A stretch of 64,000 nt of DNA from Amycolatopsis jejuensis (GTDB lineage: Bacteria > Actinomycetota > Actinomycetes > Mycobacteriales > Pseudonocardiaceae). The first letter of the stretch is position 1. Every line of letters begins with the position of its first letter. The stretch is taken from the NCBI RefSeq assembly GCF_000717335.1, contig NZ_JNYZ01000012.1:62001-126000 (forward strand). Direction: 5' to 3'. The position numbers were made by a program, and so were the translations under genes. The notes beneath the pieces were generated by a model, which did no database searches, was not told the DNA's origin, and saw only the letters and a list, made by a program, of their open reading frames with translations. Shown in pieces: positions 53,908-63,582 of the stretch.

Positions 53908-53976
53908 GGGGTACAAAGTGGACCACCCGGGGGTGTGCGGCGCGCGGATAAGATGATCTTGAACAAGGGAGAAAAC

Positions 53977-54330
53977 GTGCCTGAATCCGCGGTCGACCGC
54001 CTGGTCAATGCGATCAACGCCCACGACATCGACGCCCTCACCGCATGCTTTGCGCCGGACTATTCGGTGGTCTGGCCTGCGCATCCGGCCCGGTCGACGA
54101 CGGGAGTCGAATTCGTCCGGCGCAATTGGGAGGCGATTTTCGGCGTCTATCCGACCGTCCGGGCAACCATCGTCGCGCGCGTCGAGAACGGCCCGGAAAT
54201 CTGGGGCGAATGGGAATTCGCGAGCGACGACACCCCGGGATTCCAGCAGCGGGGAGTGGTGGTCGCAGAGGAAGAGGACGGCGTGATCAAGCGGTCGCGG
54301 TTCTATATGGAGCCGCTGGAAGCTGCCTGA
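53977..54330 (+). CDS. NTF2-like/SnoaL-like domain protein
   Basis: 117 residues from the GTG at 53977 (VPESAVDRLVNAINAHDIDA), chosen because GGGAG lies 6 bases before it. INAHDIDALTACFAPDYSVVWP and GVEFVRRNWEAIF match the cone-shaped NTF2-like fold, used by isomerases, cyclases and binding proteins. It is 69 bp downstream of the hydrolase and may be cotranscribed. Its 3' end overlaps the convergent XRE regulator gene by 28 bp. Confidence 0.85.
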   Translation: MPESAVDRLVNAINAHDIDALTACFAPDYSVVWPAHPARSTTGVEFVRRNWEAIFGVYPTVRATIVARVENGPEIWGEWEFASDDTPGFQQRGVVVAEEEDGVIKRSRFYMEPLEAA

Positions 54331-55163
54331 TCGGCCAGGGTGAACACGACCACCCGCAGGTCACCCGGCTCGATGATGAGGATGTCCTTGTCGAGGAGAT
54401 CCTGGTGTCCGGTCCGATCGCGGTCGCGTCCATTGTGGTGGACGACCAGCCGATCCGGATGGTTGCCCGGTTCCGCATGCGTCCACCATCGGGGAAAATC
54501 GCTGGCGGACGCACGGAGGTCGGCGATCAGCTCATGCAGCCGCGGATCGCCGGGGTAACGCCGCGTCGCCGCGCGGAGCCCGGTGACCACTGTGGACTTG
54601 AAGGCGGCCAGGTACTCCGGCGACCGCACGACCGCGGTGGGTGCGTTGGTGAAGAGCCGCCACGCTACGTTCCGTTCGTACTTCCCGGAAACCTTTCCGC
54701 CACACTGGAGTCCGTCCCACAGAGGGTTTCCTTCGAGGACGGTCCATGCTGCGTCACACACGCAAACCGGCACGTCCAGGCGATCCAGCAACCGCTGCGC
54801 TGGTGGGGTGACCTCGCTCGGCATTCGTCGGTCGACGTACCGCTGACTGGTAGGCGCGGGTGGACGGTCCGGTTTGGACAGTGGCGCGAAACCCGCAAGC
54901 AGCCGGAGCCGTTCGTGCTCCCCGGGTGCCAGTTGTAACGCGCTGGCCAGCGCGTCGACCACTTCCCGCGACGGTTTGCGTCGGCCTTGTTCCAGGCGCC
55001 TCAGGTGTTCTTCCGACACCTTTGCCAGCCGCGCGAGTTCACCACGTCGCAACCCGGGGACCCGGCGTTCCGTCGGGAGCGTCGGACGAATCCCGGCCGC
55101 CTCGGGTGGTGTTTGCTCCCGGAACGTCCGGAGCGCCGTCCCGAAATCGTCATCTCGCTGCAC
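54303..55163 (-). CDS. XRE-family regulator with MmyB-like ligand domain
   Basis: 286 residues from MQRDDDFGTALRTFREQTPP. The HTH is visible in VPGLRRGELARLAKVSEEHLRRLEQGRRKPS, followed by VVDALASALQLAPGEHERLRLLAG. The C-terminal half (LLDRLDVPVCVCDAAWTVLE; NVAWRLFTN; RRYPGDPRLHELIADL) is the PAS-like MmyB domain that binds small or fatty ligands. Such proteins are among the most numerous regulators in actinomycetes; the target here may be the overlapping NTF2-like gene or a distant gene. Confidence 0.9.
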   Translation of the reverse strand: MQRDDDFGTALRTFREQTPPEAAGIRPTLPTERRVPGLRRGELARLAKVSEEHLRRLEQGRRKPSREVVDALASALQLAPGEHERLRLLAGFAPLSKPDRPPAPTSQRYVDRRMPSEVTPPAQRLLDRLDVPVCVCDAAWTVLEGNPLWDGLQCGGKVSGKYERNVAWRLFTNAPTAVVRSPEYLAAFKSTVVTGLRAATRRYPGDPRLHELIADLRASASDFPRWWTHAEPGNHPDRLVVHHNGRDRDRTGHQDLLDKDILIIEPGDLRVVVFTLADQAASSGSI

Positions 55164-55222
55164 TGAACCAGTGTGCCCGCGTCAGGCTCCCCTCGGCCAA
55201 GTGCTTCGCCAGTTCAGACCAC

Positions 55223-55933
55223 CTACGTAGATGCCTTCATGGGCGGGGCGTCGTCACGCTGCGCTACCGAGAGGTCGGGAATCCGCAGCGTGGCCACCAA
55301 TCCGCGCCGCCGCAGGAGCCGCCACCACACCAGAATCGCGGAGTGGAACGCGATCAGGTGACCGGCGAAGGTCATGATCGTCAACGGGGCGGTGGGGTCC
55401 TCCACGAAAATCAGGCCGACGATGGCCAGCTCGACCAAGGGGAGGATCCACCACCGCGTCCGCGTCGCCAGGATCGGCATCAGCGCTCCGGCAGTGGCAA
55501 AGAGCCCGTAACTCGCCCCGACGTCCACCCACTGCGCCGTCTCCGCCGGCAGCCGCCCGGTGGACTGGGCCCACCCGGCCGGAAGCTCGGTCGCCAGCGT
55601 CGCGAAGACGTGCCCGAAGGCGAAAACCGCGAGCGTCCACCGTGCCCCGACCCGCCGCTCGAGCGGCGCGGCAGCGAGCAGGAACAACGGCACGAGAAGT
55701 CCCCAGTCGTCGTCACCCTTGAGCACGAGTGCGCTGGTGAGCAGACTGAGCAGTGGGCGGTCCGCCAGGTTTTGCGTGTTGCTGCTGGCCATGGTGAGGA
55801 GCTGCTGCGCCGTTGCCGGGTCGAGCAGATGCCGCGTGATGGAGGTGGCCACCAGCAGCACGAGGTACCAGAAACTGAACGGCGTCGACCTCGGACCGGG
55901 CAGCACGGACCCGATTCTCCCACTGAGTCGCAT
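55223..55933 (-). CDS. rhomboid-like membrane protein
   Basis: 236 residues from MRLSGRIGSVLPGPRSTPFS. Six membrane segments are visible. Between them are FGHVFATLATE, VDVGASYGLFATAGAL and MTFAGHLIAFHSAILVWW. GASYG and GHLIAFH resemble the catalytic Ser and His positions of intramembrane rhomboid proteases, with the loose form seen in actinobacterial rhomboid-like proteins. Whether it is proteolytically active is uncertain. Confidence 0.75.
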   Translation of the reverse strand: MRLSGRIGSVLPGPRSTPFSFWYLVLLVATSITRHLLDPATAQQLLTMASSNTQNLADRPLLSLLTSALVLKGDDDWGLLVPLFLLAAAPLERRVGARWTLAVFAFGHVFATLATELPAGWAQSTGRLPAETAQWVDVGASYGLFATAGALMPILATRTRWWILPLVELAIVGLIFVEDPTAPLTIMTFAGHLIAFHSAILVWWRLLRRRGLVATLRIPDLSVAQRDDAPPMKAST

Positions 55934-56047
55934 TTCGGCAGTATGCCAGAGCAGTTTTCGTACTTCCGATAACTGCCGAATTCCGACGATTATTGCCCCG
56001 AATTACCGGTGGCCGTGCCTATTGGTCTTCTATTCCACGCGGTGCAT

Positions 56048-56869
56048 TTACTCGCAGCGCTCGAGGTGGGCGCGAACGTGCTCGAGCCATTCATCAGGAC
56101 GCTCGACGTGGAGGCTGTGGCTTGCGCCCGGGCCCTCGACGAGGACGAACTCCGCGTCCGGGATTGCGTCGGCGACGGTGCGGGACTGGCGGGGCGGGGT
56201 GAGGATGTCCTGCTCGCCGACCAGGACCGTTGTCGGCCGGTCGATTGCGGGCAGCCGGTCGAGGATGTCGTGGGCAAGGTCTGCATCCCATTGCCGGACA
56301 ACGGCTTGGATCTGCTCCTCGGTCTGCGGGAACAGCGGCAGCACGGCCGTGATGACCTGGCCGAACTCCGGGCTGTCGAGAAACTCCGGCGAGAATGCCA
56401 CACCGAGCGCGGCGATTCCGCCTTCGAGATCACCGTGCGCCCACGGGGAACGTAGTCCGGCGGTGAGGCTGCGCTGAAATTCGTTGCCGCGCGCCCAGGT
56501 GCCGTAAAGCACCAGCGACGCCACCAGATCGGGGCGGGCAAGCGCGAGTTCCTGTGCCACGGCACTGCCCAGCGACCATCCGACCACGTGTACCGGGCCG
56601 ACGCCGAGTTCGTCGAGCAGCGCAATGGCGTCTGCCGCAAGGGATGCCATCGACACGGGCTCCGTATACGCCGAGGATCCGCCCATGCCACGGTGGTCGT
56701 AGACGATCACCCGCCGGTCGGCCGCGAGACCTTCGAGAATTGCCGGCGTCCAGTGGCCGATCGACGTGCTCGTACCGGTCACCAGCAGAACCGGTTCACC
56801 CGGCAGGCCGGAGTCGCCGAGAATGTCGTAGTACAGGCTCACGTTGTCGTCGAGGCTGTGCGTGGGCAT
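56048..56869 (-). CDS. alpha/beta hydrolase
   Basis: 273 residues from MPTHSLDDNVSLYYDILGDS. VTGTSTSIGHWTPAILEGLA and YDHRGMGGSS form the oxyanion region and early strands, GWSLGSAVAQELAL the nucleophile elbow with Ser, and LVGEQDILTPP and GASHSLHVERPDEW the acid and His. It follows the GMC oxidoreductase by 36 bp on the same strand, so both probably belong to one TetR-controlled operon acting on a common substrate. Confidence 0.9.
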   Translation of the reverse strand: MPTHSLDDNVSLYYDILGDSGLPGEPVLLVTGTSTSIGHWTPAILEGLAADRRVIVYDHRGMGGSSAYTEPVSMASLAADAIALLDELGVGPVHVVGWSLGSAVAQELALARPDLVASLVLYGTWARGNEFQRSLTAGLRSPWAHGDLEGGIAALGVAFSPEFLDSPEFGQVITAVLPLFPQTEEQIQAVVRQWDADLAHDILDRLPAIDRPTTVLVGEQDILTPPRQSRTVADAIPDAEFVLVEGPGASHSLHVERPDEWLEHVRAHLERCE

Positions 56870-56905
56870 GTGGGGCGCCTTTCATCAGGGGATTGTCCGC
56901 AGGGT

Positions 56906-58465
56906 TCAGGCGGCGGCGATGCGGGATGCGGCCCGCTCGGCGATCATGATCGTCGGTGCCTGGGTATTGCCGCGGGTGATCGTGGGCATGACTGAGGCGT
57001 CGGCGACGAAGAGGCCGGTCACGTCGCGGACGGCCATGGTGTGCGGGTCGACGACGGCACTGGCGTCGGTGCCCATCCGGCAGGTGCCTGCCGGATGCCA
57101 TTCGCTGCCGGTGTTGCCACTGATCCAGGTGTCGAGATCGGCGTCGGACCAGTCCTGCGGGGTACGGGGTTCGCCGCCGGTGGCTTTGGCCAGCAGGGGA
57201 GTGCGGAACAGGTCCCGTACCCGCCGCAGCCCGGCCCGCAGCCGCGCCCGGTCGCCGTCCCGGGTGAGGAAGCCGGGGTCGATCAGCGGGGGGCTGGCCG
57301 GATCGGCGTCGGCGAGCCGCACCGTGCCCCGGCTGTCCGGGTCGAGCAGGCTGACCGCGCAGGTCACCACCGGATCCTCGATCAGGGTCATCTCGGCGGT
57401 CATGCCGAGCAGGGTCAGCGTCAGCTGGAGGTCGGCCACCGGACGGTCCGCGCCGCTGCGCAGCATCCCCGCCGCTTGGGTGAGCGAGGCCAGCGGGCCG
57501 CGGCGCAGCAGCCGGTAGTCACGGAGGTCGGCATCGGTCAGGGTGTTCCACAGTGGACTGCCGTCGAGGACCGGCCACACCGGCGTGACCATCGGGTGGT
57601 CCTGCAGGTCGGCACCGACCCCGGCGAGGTCGGCGGTCACCGGGATGCCGTGCTCGGCGAGGTGCCCGGCCGGACCGAGCCCGGAGAGCATCAGCAGCTG
57701 CGGGGTGCGCAGCGCGCCCGCGCACAGCACCACCCCGCGGCGGGCCGCTACCTCGGTGCCACCCACCCGCACCCCGACCGCCCGCTTGCCGTCCAGGATG
57801 ACCGAGGTGACCAGCCTGCCGTTGGCGACGACCAGGTTTTCCCGGTGGCGGGCCGGGCCGAGGTACCCGTGCACGACGCTGTGCCGCCGCCCGTCGCGGG
57901 TGTTGCTCTGTACGAAGCCCACCCCTTCGCCGAACGGGCCGTTGAAGTTCTCGACCAGCGGCAGCCCGTGCTCGACCCCGCCGGCCACGAAGGTGAGTGC
58001 CAGCGCACCGGCGTCGCGCACCGAGCTGATCGCCATCGGCCCGCCGGTGCCGTGCCGGTCGCCGCCGCCGCAGTCGTTGTCCTCGATGTCGCGCAGCACG
58101 GGCCGGACGTCGTCCCATGACCAGCCGGTTGCGCCCCTGTCCTGCCAGGTGTCGTAGTCCTCGGGACGGCCGTGGAACCACGCCATCATGTTCATGCTGC
58201 TGCCACCGCCGAGCCCGCGGCCCTGCGCCAGCCCGATCCGGCGGCCACCGAGCGCGGACTGCGGCGTGGAGCGGTCACCCCACGACATCGGGCCGGTGAG
58301 CAGCTGGAACGCGTTCCCCGGGGTACGGGCCGCCGGCTCGTCGCCGGTGGTCGTCCCGGCCTCCAGTAGCAGGACCCGGCAGCCGGGGTCCTCACTCAGC
58401 CGGGCCGCCAGCACGCATCCGGCCGCGCCTGCTCCCACCACCACGAAGTCCGTCTCCACCGGCAC
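56906..58465 (-). CDS. GMC-family FAD-dependent alcohol oxidase/dehydrogenase
   Basis: 519 residues from the GTG at 58465 (VPVETDFVVVGAGAAGCVLA). The FAD motif is GAGAAG, with GRGLGGGSSMNMMAW (GMC signature 1) near residue 85 and AGALRTPQLLMLSGLGP (signature 2) near 250. Catalytic His is in SEWHPAGTCRMG, with the partner Asn in TRGNTQAPT. The family oxidises alcohols such as choline, aryl alcohols or polyethylene glycols. An alpha/beta hydrolase gene follows and a TetR gene diverges upstream. Confidence 0.9.
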   Translation of the reverse strand: MPVETDFVVVGAGAAGCVLAARLSEDPGCRVLLLEAGTTTGDEPAARTPGNAFQLLTGPMSWGDRSTPQSALGGRRIGLAQGRGLGGGSSMNMMAWFHGRPEDYDTWQDRGATGWSWDDVRPVLRDIEDNDCGGGDRHGTGGPMAISSVRDAGALALTFVAGGVEHGLPLVENFNGPFGEGVGFVQSNTRDGRRHSVVHGYLGPARHRENLVVANGRLVTSVILDGKRAVGVRVGGTEVAARRGVVLCAGALRTPQLLMLSGLGPAGHLAEHGIPVTADLAGVGADLQDHPMVTPVWPVLDGSPLWNTLTDADLRDYRLLRRGPLASLTQAAGMLRSGADRPVADLQLTLTLLGMTAEMTLIEDPVVTCAVSLLDPDSRGTVRLADADPASPPLIDPGFLTRDGDRARLRAGLRRVRDLFRTPLLAKATGGEPRTPQDWSDADLDTWISGNTGSEWHPAGTCRMGTDASAVVDPHTMAVRDVTGLFVADASVMPTITRGNTQAPTIMIAERAASRIAAA

Positions 58466-58507
58466 GTGCAGCCCCTCGTCCGATTCGGTCAGGTGGGCGA
58501 AGTGTAG

Positions 58508-58538
58508 CTCATTTCAGATGAGTCCGACTCAGGTGAGT
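58508..58538. promoter_or_regulatory. two short palindromes between GMC and TetR genes
   Basis: CTCAT-TTCAG-ATGAG (58508-58522) and ACTCA-GG-TGAGT (58527-58538) lie in the 95-bp gap between divergent starts. They are likely binding sites for the adjacent TetR protein. Confidence 0.55.
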
Positions 58539-58560
58539 TGAGCTTGTAGAATGGCCTCCC

Positions 58561-59166
58561 ATGACTACCGGCACGCAGGGACGGCGGGCGGACTACGCGG
58601 AGGCGACCCGCAGGGCGATCATCGATGCCGCCCGGGAGCTGTTCGCGCGCAAGGGGTTCTTCGGCGCGAAGGTCGACGAGATCGCGGAGCTGGCCCGCGT
58701 CGCGCCGGGCACGGTGTACGCCGCGGGCGGCAAGCACGGACTGCTGCAGATCCTGGTCGACGAATGGGGCACCTCGCCGATCCTGCAGGACAGCCGGACG
58801 CGGCTGGCCGAGCTGACCGACCCGCGCGAGGTACTGGCCTTGGTGGCCTCGGCCAGCCGGGCGATCCGCGAGGACCACGGCAGCGTCATCCGCGTGCTGC
58901 TGGCGGCGGCCCCGCACGACGAGGCGGCTGCCGAAGGGCTGCGCGATGCCACCAAGCGCTACCGGGGCACGCTGGCCGCGGTCGCGGAGCGGCTGCACGG
59001 GCTGGGCGCGCTTGCCGAGGGCAAGGACGCCCGGCAGGCCACCGACGTGCTGTGGTTCTACTTCGGCTACAACGGCTACCTGTGCCTCACGGAGGACAAC
59101 GGATGGTCGCTGGCCAAGGCCGAGCGCTGGCTGCTCGGCCAGTGCGCCGTGGCGTTGCTGCGCTGA
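58561..59166 (+). CDS. TetR-family regulator
   Basis: 201 residues from MTTGTQGRRADYAEATRRAI. The HTH is AKVDEIAELARVAPGTVYAAGGKHGLLQILV, in which Ala-Gly-Gly replaces the usual Y/H-F-x-x-K start, an unusual but tolerable variant. The divergent GMC oxidoreductase-hydrolase operon with palindromes between is the likely target. Confidence 0.88.
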   Translation: MTTGTQGRRADYAEATRRAIIDAARELFARKGFFGAKVDEIAELARVAPGTVYAAGGKHGLLQILVDEWGTSPILQDSRTRLAELTDPREVLALVASASRAIREDHGSVIRVLLAAAPHDEAAAEGLRDATKRYRGTLAAVAERLHGLGALAEGKDARQATDVLWFYFGYNGYLCLTEDNGWSLAKAERWLLGQCAVALLR

Positions 59167-59355
59167 AGAGCGGTTTGCGGGGAGACCACAGGAAATCTCC
59201 GGCGGACGCTCGGCGGGCTTAGCATCGGCCCGGTAAGTCCTGTTCGTGAAGGATTTCACCGCGTGTTACCGGACCTGATCTTTCGCCGGAAGGTCCGGGT
59301 GGTCCACCTTGTCCATGAACGCCGCACCCCGATGCCGTACTGGGAGAGGAACAGC

Positions 59356-60222
59356 ATGGGAAAGCTCCGACGAATCGTGGTCGCGCTGCTGGCCACAGTG
59401 GTTGCGCTGCTGTCCACCGTCGCCGCCGGGACCGCGCATGCGGCGACCACCCTGCGGGTGCTCACGTACAACCTGTGGAACGAGGGCACCCACGGCGGCG
59501 GCCTGGACGTGGCCATCGACGCGATCCGGCGGTCCGGCGCCAACGTCGTCGCGCTGCAGGAGACCGGCAACGGGGCGACCGGCAAGATCGCGCAGAAGCT
59601 CGGCTGGCAGCATACGTCGGAGGGCTGGGACGTGGACGTGATCAGCAAGCTGCCGATCGAGAAGCAGGACTGGACGTCGTGGAGCGACACCGGCGCCCGC
59701 GTGATCGCCGCGCGCATCGCCGGGGTGTGGGTGTACTCGGCGCACCTCGACTATCAGAAGTACGGCCCGTACAACGCATGTTTCGACCACGACAGCGTGC
59801 AGACGATCCTGTCCGACGAGTCGCGGCGCAAGCGCCAGGCCGAGCAGATCGCCGAGTGGACGGGTTCGTCACCGGCCATCCTCGGCGGTGACCTGAACTC
59901 CCCGTCGCATCTGGACTGGACCAACGCGACGAAGCCGGCGCACTGCGGCTACGCGGTCGCCTGGCCGACCACGAAGGCGTTCGAGGCCAAGGGACTGCGG
60001 GACGCGTACCGCACGGCGCACCCGGACCCGGCCGCCCAGCCGGGCAACACCTGGTCCCCGGTGGTCAAGAACAACAACGGCCGCCCCGAACCGCAGGACC
60101 GGATCGACTTCCTGTTCTATCGAGGCAACGGAATTTCGGTCCGGAGCTCGTCGACCTTCGGCGGGGGCAACGGCTGGAACTCCGACCACCTTGCCGTGCT
60201 GACGGAGTTCACTGTGCCGTGA
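59356..60222 (+). CDS. secreted endonuclease/exonuclease/phosphatase-family enzyme
   Basis: 288 residues from MGKLRRIVVALLATVVALLS with GAGAGGA upstream; the longer frame to 59263 has no signal-like start. A signal peptide ends about TAHA-A. The EEP fold is shown by LRVLTYNLWNEGTH, VVALQETG, AGVWVYSAHLDY, AILGGDLNSPSHLDW, DRIDFLFYR and NSDHLAVLTEF with the catalytic His. It probably hydrolyses phosphodiesters outside the cell, for example nucleic acid or phospholipid. An 8-bp-arm hairpin (59269-59298) lies in its 5' region. Confidence 0.88.
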   Translation: MGKLRRIVVALLATVVALLSTVAAGTAHAATTLRVLTYNLWNEGTHGGGLDVAIDAIRRSGANVVALQETGNGATGKIAQKLGWQHTSEGWDVDVISKLPIEKQDWTSWSDTGARVIAARIAGVWVYSAHLDYQKYGPYNACFDHDSVQTILSDESRRKRQAEQIAEWTGSSPAILGGDLNSPSHLDWTNATKPAHCGYAVAWPTTKAFEAKGLRDAYRTAHPDPAAQPGNTWSPVVKNNNGRPEPQDRIDFLFYRGNGISVRSSSTFGGGNGWNSDHLAVLTEFTVP

Positions 60223-60370
60223 GGTGACCGGCTGCGGCATCAAGCCCGGCGAGGAGAGCGGACGGCTGCCATGGTGCCCGCCTGTGCCGTAGCGTCGAAT
60301 TCCCGCAGCGGTACCGCCTGATGGTGGAGTGGGAGACGGTGGTGCCCTGATCACCGGGCATCACCGGGCA

Positions 60371-61645
60371 TCACCGGTCGGCTCGGAGGTCGGCCAGCAC
60401 CTCCTCCGCGTAATCCACCCGTACCTTCTTCTCCGCGATAAGCCGCGCCACCACTGCCCGGACTTCACCCGCCGTCGCTCCGGCAGTCGTGGCGATATTG
60501 CGTGCATGCAAGGACATGTGACCGCGCTGGATGCCTTCCGTGGCGAGCGCCCGTACCGCGCCGAAGTTTTGCGCCAACCCGACCGCCGTGATGATCTCCG
60601 CCAGTTCCGCGGCCGTGGTGACGCCGAGCAGCCTCACCGCGGCCTGCGCGGTCGGGTGCACCTTCGTCGCGCCGCCGACGAGACCGACCGGCATCGGCAG
60701 TTCGATGCTGCCGACGACGTTTCCGTCGGCGTTCTTTTCGAAGCGGGACAAGGAGGTGTACCGCCCGGCGGGGGAGATCGCGTGCGAATGCGCGCCTGCT
60801 TCGACGGCGCGGGTGTCGTTTCCGGTGGCGAGCACGACGGCGGTGATGCCGTTCATGATCCCCTTGTTGTGGGTCGCGGCTCGGTACGGGTCGGCCTCGG
60901 CGAGTGCGGCGGCGTGCATGATGTTGTCGACGACCTCCGCGCCACCGAGCGCTTCCGCGTCGAACACCGCGCGGGCGCGGGACAGCCGGAGGTCGGCCTT
61001 GTTCGTGAGGATGCGGAGGAGGCTGTTCCCGCCTGCGATTTCGGCGGCCCGGGTCGCGACCGCCTCGGCCATCGTGTTTACCGCATTCGCACCCATGGCG
61101 TCGCGGACGTCGACCCGCAGATGCGCCACCACGTAGGTACCGGCGCGCGACGGGACGAGCCGGACGGTGATATCGCGTGCCCCGCCGCCAAACTCGACGA
61201 GCTTCGGGTCTTGTTCGTTCGCGAGGGCGATCAGTTCGTCCCGCGCTTCCAGCAGGCGGACCCGCCCGGCCTCGGGGTCGGCGACGCCGACGATCTGCAC
61301 CTGAGCCTGCATCACGGGTGCGCTCGACGAGGTGGTGAACCCGCCGTGGAGGCGGGCGACCTTGGCGGAGTTGCTTGCCGCCGCGACGACCGACGCTTCC
61401 TCGGTGGCCATCGGCACCAGTACCTCGGTGCCGTTGACCACGAAGTTCGTGGCGACCCCCAGCGGCACCCCCAGCATCCCGGTCACGTTCTCGATCATGT
61501 GGTCGGCCTGGCCGAGGCTCAGCCCCTGCCCCGGATCGAAAGCGGCGATGTCCGCGGCCCCGACGCCGGCGGCTTCGGCGACCGACTTCCGCCGGGCTTC
61601 GACGGACAGGTCGCGGAGACCCTGGATACGACTGGTGCGCGGCAT
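60371..61645 (-). CDS. mvaA: hydroxymethylglutaryl-CoA reductase, class II (degradative type)
   Basis: 424 residues from MPRTSRIQGLRDLSVEARRK. HMG-CoA reductase motifs are ENVTGMLGVPLG, DAMGANAVNTMAE, ATHNKGIMNGI and GLAQNFGAVRALA, with the late His in RGHMSLHARN. Class II enzymes can run in the catabolic direction, oxidising mevalonate to HMG-CoA. No other mevalonate-pathway gene is in the window and actinomycetes normally use the MEP route. It begins 101 bp downstream of the PucR-type gene on the same strand. Just after its stop, 11-bp CACCGGGCAT-type repeats occur. Confidence 0.92.
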   Translation of the reverse strand: MPRTSRIQGLRDLSVEARRKSVAEAAGVGAADIAAFDPGQGLSLGQADHMIENVTGMLGVPLGVATNFVVNGTEVLVPMATEEASVVAAASNSAKVARLHGGFTTSSSAPVMQAQVQIVGVADPEAGRVRLLEARDELIALANEQDPKLVEFGGGARDITVRLVPSRAGTYVVAHLRVDVRDAMGANAVNTMAEAVATRAAEIAGGNSLLRILTNKADLRLSRARAVFDAEALGGAEVVDNIMHAAALAEADPYRAATHNKGIMNGITAVVLATGNDTRAVEAGAHSHAISPAGRYTSLSRFEKNADGNVVGSIELPMPVGLVGGATKVHPTAQAAVRLLGVTTAAELAEIITAVGLAQNFGAVRALATEGIQRGHMSLHARNIATTAGATAGEVRAVVARLIAEKKVRVDYAEEVLADLRADR

Positions 61646-61746
61646 GGCGCCCCTCCCCACCTCGACGTGGCTGCGGTACGAGGCAGGACGCTAGTGTCCG
61701 GCAACGCGTCCGGGAACGGACCGATTGCCCACTGCTGACCGTACGA

Positions 61747-63582
61747 CTATGGGCTTTTGGTCAGCTGTGCAAGGCGAATGGCGACGCTGATCCGGAACAG
61801 CCGGTCGGGCTCCTGCCAGTCGCCGCCGAGTAGTTCGGCGGTTCGCTCGAGGCGCTGGAGCACGGTGTTCTTGTGCAGGTGGAGCGCACGTGCGGTGGCG
61901 ACCGGGCTCATCCGGTTGCCGAGGTACGCGGCGACGGTCGGCAGGAGTTTGGTGGAGCGTTCCGCGTCCCAGTCCAGGATCGGGCCGATGACCCGCTGGA
62001 CGAACGCCGCCACGCGTTTCTCGCCCGGCCCGAAGAGGGCGGTGTACGGGAGGTACTCGTCGGCGGTGACGGCTGCGTCGTTCCGGCCGAGCGCAGGCAG
62101 GATCCGCAGGCACGCCGACGCCGCCTCTACGTCCGCTCGGAGGTCCTCGGTCACGTCGTCGATGGCGGCGCCGACGGCCAGGACCGGGGAGCGGATCGCG
62201 CGCGCGACCGTCGCGTGGACGAGCGTGCTCGCCTTGCCGGGGTCGGGTTCGGCGGTGAGCACCACGATGCGGTCGGCGTGTTCGCCCGCCAGCCCGGCCG
62301 TGCGGCGCAGGGCCCGTACCGCTTCGCGGCGCAGTTCGGTCGGGACGGACACCACGACAAGCGCGCACAACGTGTCCAGCCGGATCCCGCGAGCACGGGC
62401 CCTGGCACCGATGTCGGTGCGCCGCTCCGCCTTGTCGGAAAGCAGATCGGCCAGCAGGTCGCTCCCGACGCGTTGCTCGGCGTCCAACATGGCGTCCTGC
62501 TTGAGGTTGAGCAGCGCGGTGATCTGCGCGGCCCGTTCCGCGGTTCGGCGTTCCACCGGGCCGAACTCGACTTCTCCTTGCTGCAGAAGGAGAGCACCGA
62601 GCAGCGTCGGCCCGGTGAGGACGGCCACGACGTACCTTCCCTCGCCCGCGGGCGCGCACCGGCCGCTGCGCCGGCTGACGTCCACGGCGTCCGCGGCCTG
62701 GTCATCGAGGTGGCCGAGATCGAGGATCGTGACCTGGCACCGCAGCGCCCGGCCGAGCGCGGCGGCGACGTCGGTGGCTTCGCCGCCTTCCAGCACCAGA
62801 CTCGTGAGGTCGCTGTGGACCTCGCTCGCCCGTTCCATCGCTTCGACATGCCGGGCGAGTTCGCCGTAGGCGCGGTGGGTTTCGTCGGCCGACTGCCGGG
62901 TGCGGGCCAGTAACCGCGCGGTCTGCAGCACGACGGCAGCGTGATCGGCGAAGGCCGACAACAGGGAAATCTCGTCCGGGGAGAACGCGTGCTCGACGCG
63001 GTTCGCCGCGAACAGCACGCCGATCACCTCTTCGCCCGCGAGCAGCGGTACGCCGAGCAGGGACACGAGCCCTTCCGCGTCGACGGCGGCGTCGATGCCC
63101 GAATCGTGGGGCGCCTGGGTCATCGTGGCGTACTTGGAGGTCCAAAATGGCCGGCGCCGCTCGACGACCTGGCTTGCCAGGCCCATTCCAGGCGGCACCC
63201 GCAGGCCGAGGAACGACGGGGCGACCGTGCCGAGCGTGGTGCGCACGCGCAGTTCCGACGTCTCCGCGTCGTACTCCGACAGGTACGTGACATCCGTACC
63301 CATCAGGTCGTGCGCCCGCTCGACGAGGCGGCCGAGCAGTTCGTCCACATCGCGCAGCTGCGCCAGCTCGCGGGCGGAGGAGAACAGCGCGGCGAGCTCC
63401 TGGCCGCGGCGGCGCCAGCGCTGCGACGTCGCACGCAGATGCCGTAGTTCGTAGCCGATCCGCATCGCGTCCTGCTCGGGCAGCGACAGCTTCGACACCA
63501 GTGCGTCGAGGTCGATTTCGGGCTCGGCGGAAGCGGCGTTCAGCAGGCCGATGACGACGTCGACCGGGAGCGTCTCGGCCAT
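61747..63582 (-). CDS. GAF-PucR (CdaR) type transcriptional regulator
   Basis: 611 residues from MAETLPVDVVIGLLNAASAE, with AAGGAGG 7 bases upstream; longer frames to 63669 are less likely. A coiled start, then a GAF domain at about residues 70-220 (LLGRLVERAHDLMGTDVTYL; GLVSLLGVPLLAGEEVIGVL), a central GGDEF-like/CdaR region, and the C-terminal PucR HTH (VAAYLGNRMSPVATARALHLHKNTVLQRLERTAELLG). Such regulators flank acetone-, acetophenone- or hydantoin-type catabolic operons. It diverges from a hydantoinase/acetone-carboxylase-like gene. Confidence 0.9.
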   Translation of the reverse strand: MAETLPVDVVIGLLNAASAEPEIDLDALVSKLSLPEQDAMRIGYELRHLRATSQRWRRRGQELAALFSSARELAQLRDVDELLGRLVERAHDLMGTDVTYLSEYDAETSELRVRTTLGTVAPSFLGLRVPPGMGLASQVVERRRPFWTSKYATMTQAPHDSGIDAAVDAEGLVSLLGVPLLAGEEVIGVLFAANRVEHAFSPDEISLLSAFADHAAVVLQTARLLARTRQSADETHRAYGELARHVEAMERASEVHSDLTSLVLEGGEATDVAAALGRALRCQVTILDLGHLDDQAADAVDVSRRSGRCAPAGEGRYVVAVLTGPTLLGALLLQQGEVEFGPVERRTAERAAQITALLNLKQDAMLDAEQRVGSDLLADLLSDKAERRTDIGARARARGIRLDTLCALVVVSVPTELRREAVRALRRTAGLAGEHADRIVVLTAEPDPGKASTLVHATVARAIRSPVLAVGAAIDDVTEDLRADVEAASACLRILPALGRNDAAVTADEYLPYTALFGPGEKRVAAFVQRVIGPILDWDAERSTKLLPTVAAYLGNRMSPVATARALHLHKNTVLQRLERTAELLGGDWQEPDRLFRISVAIRLAQLTKSP

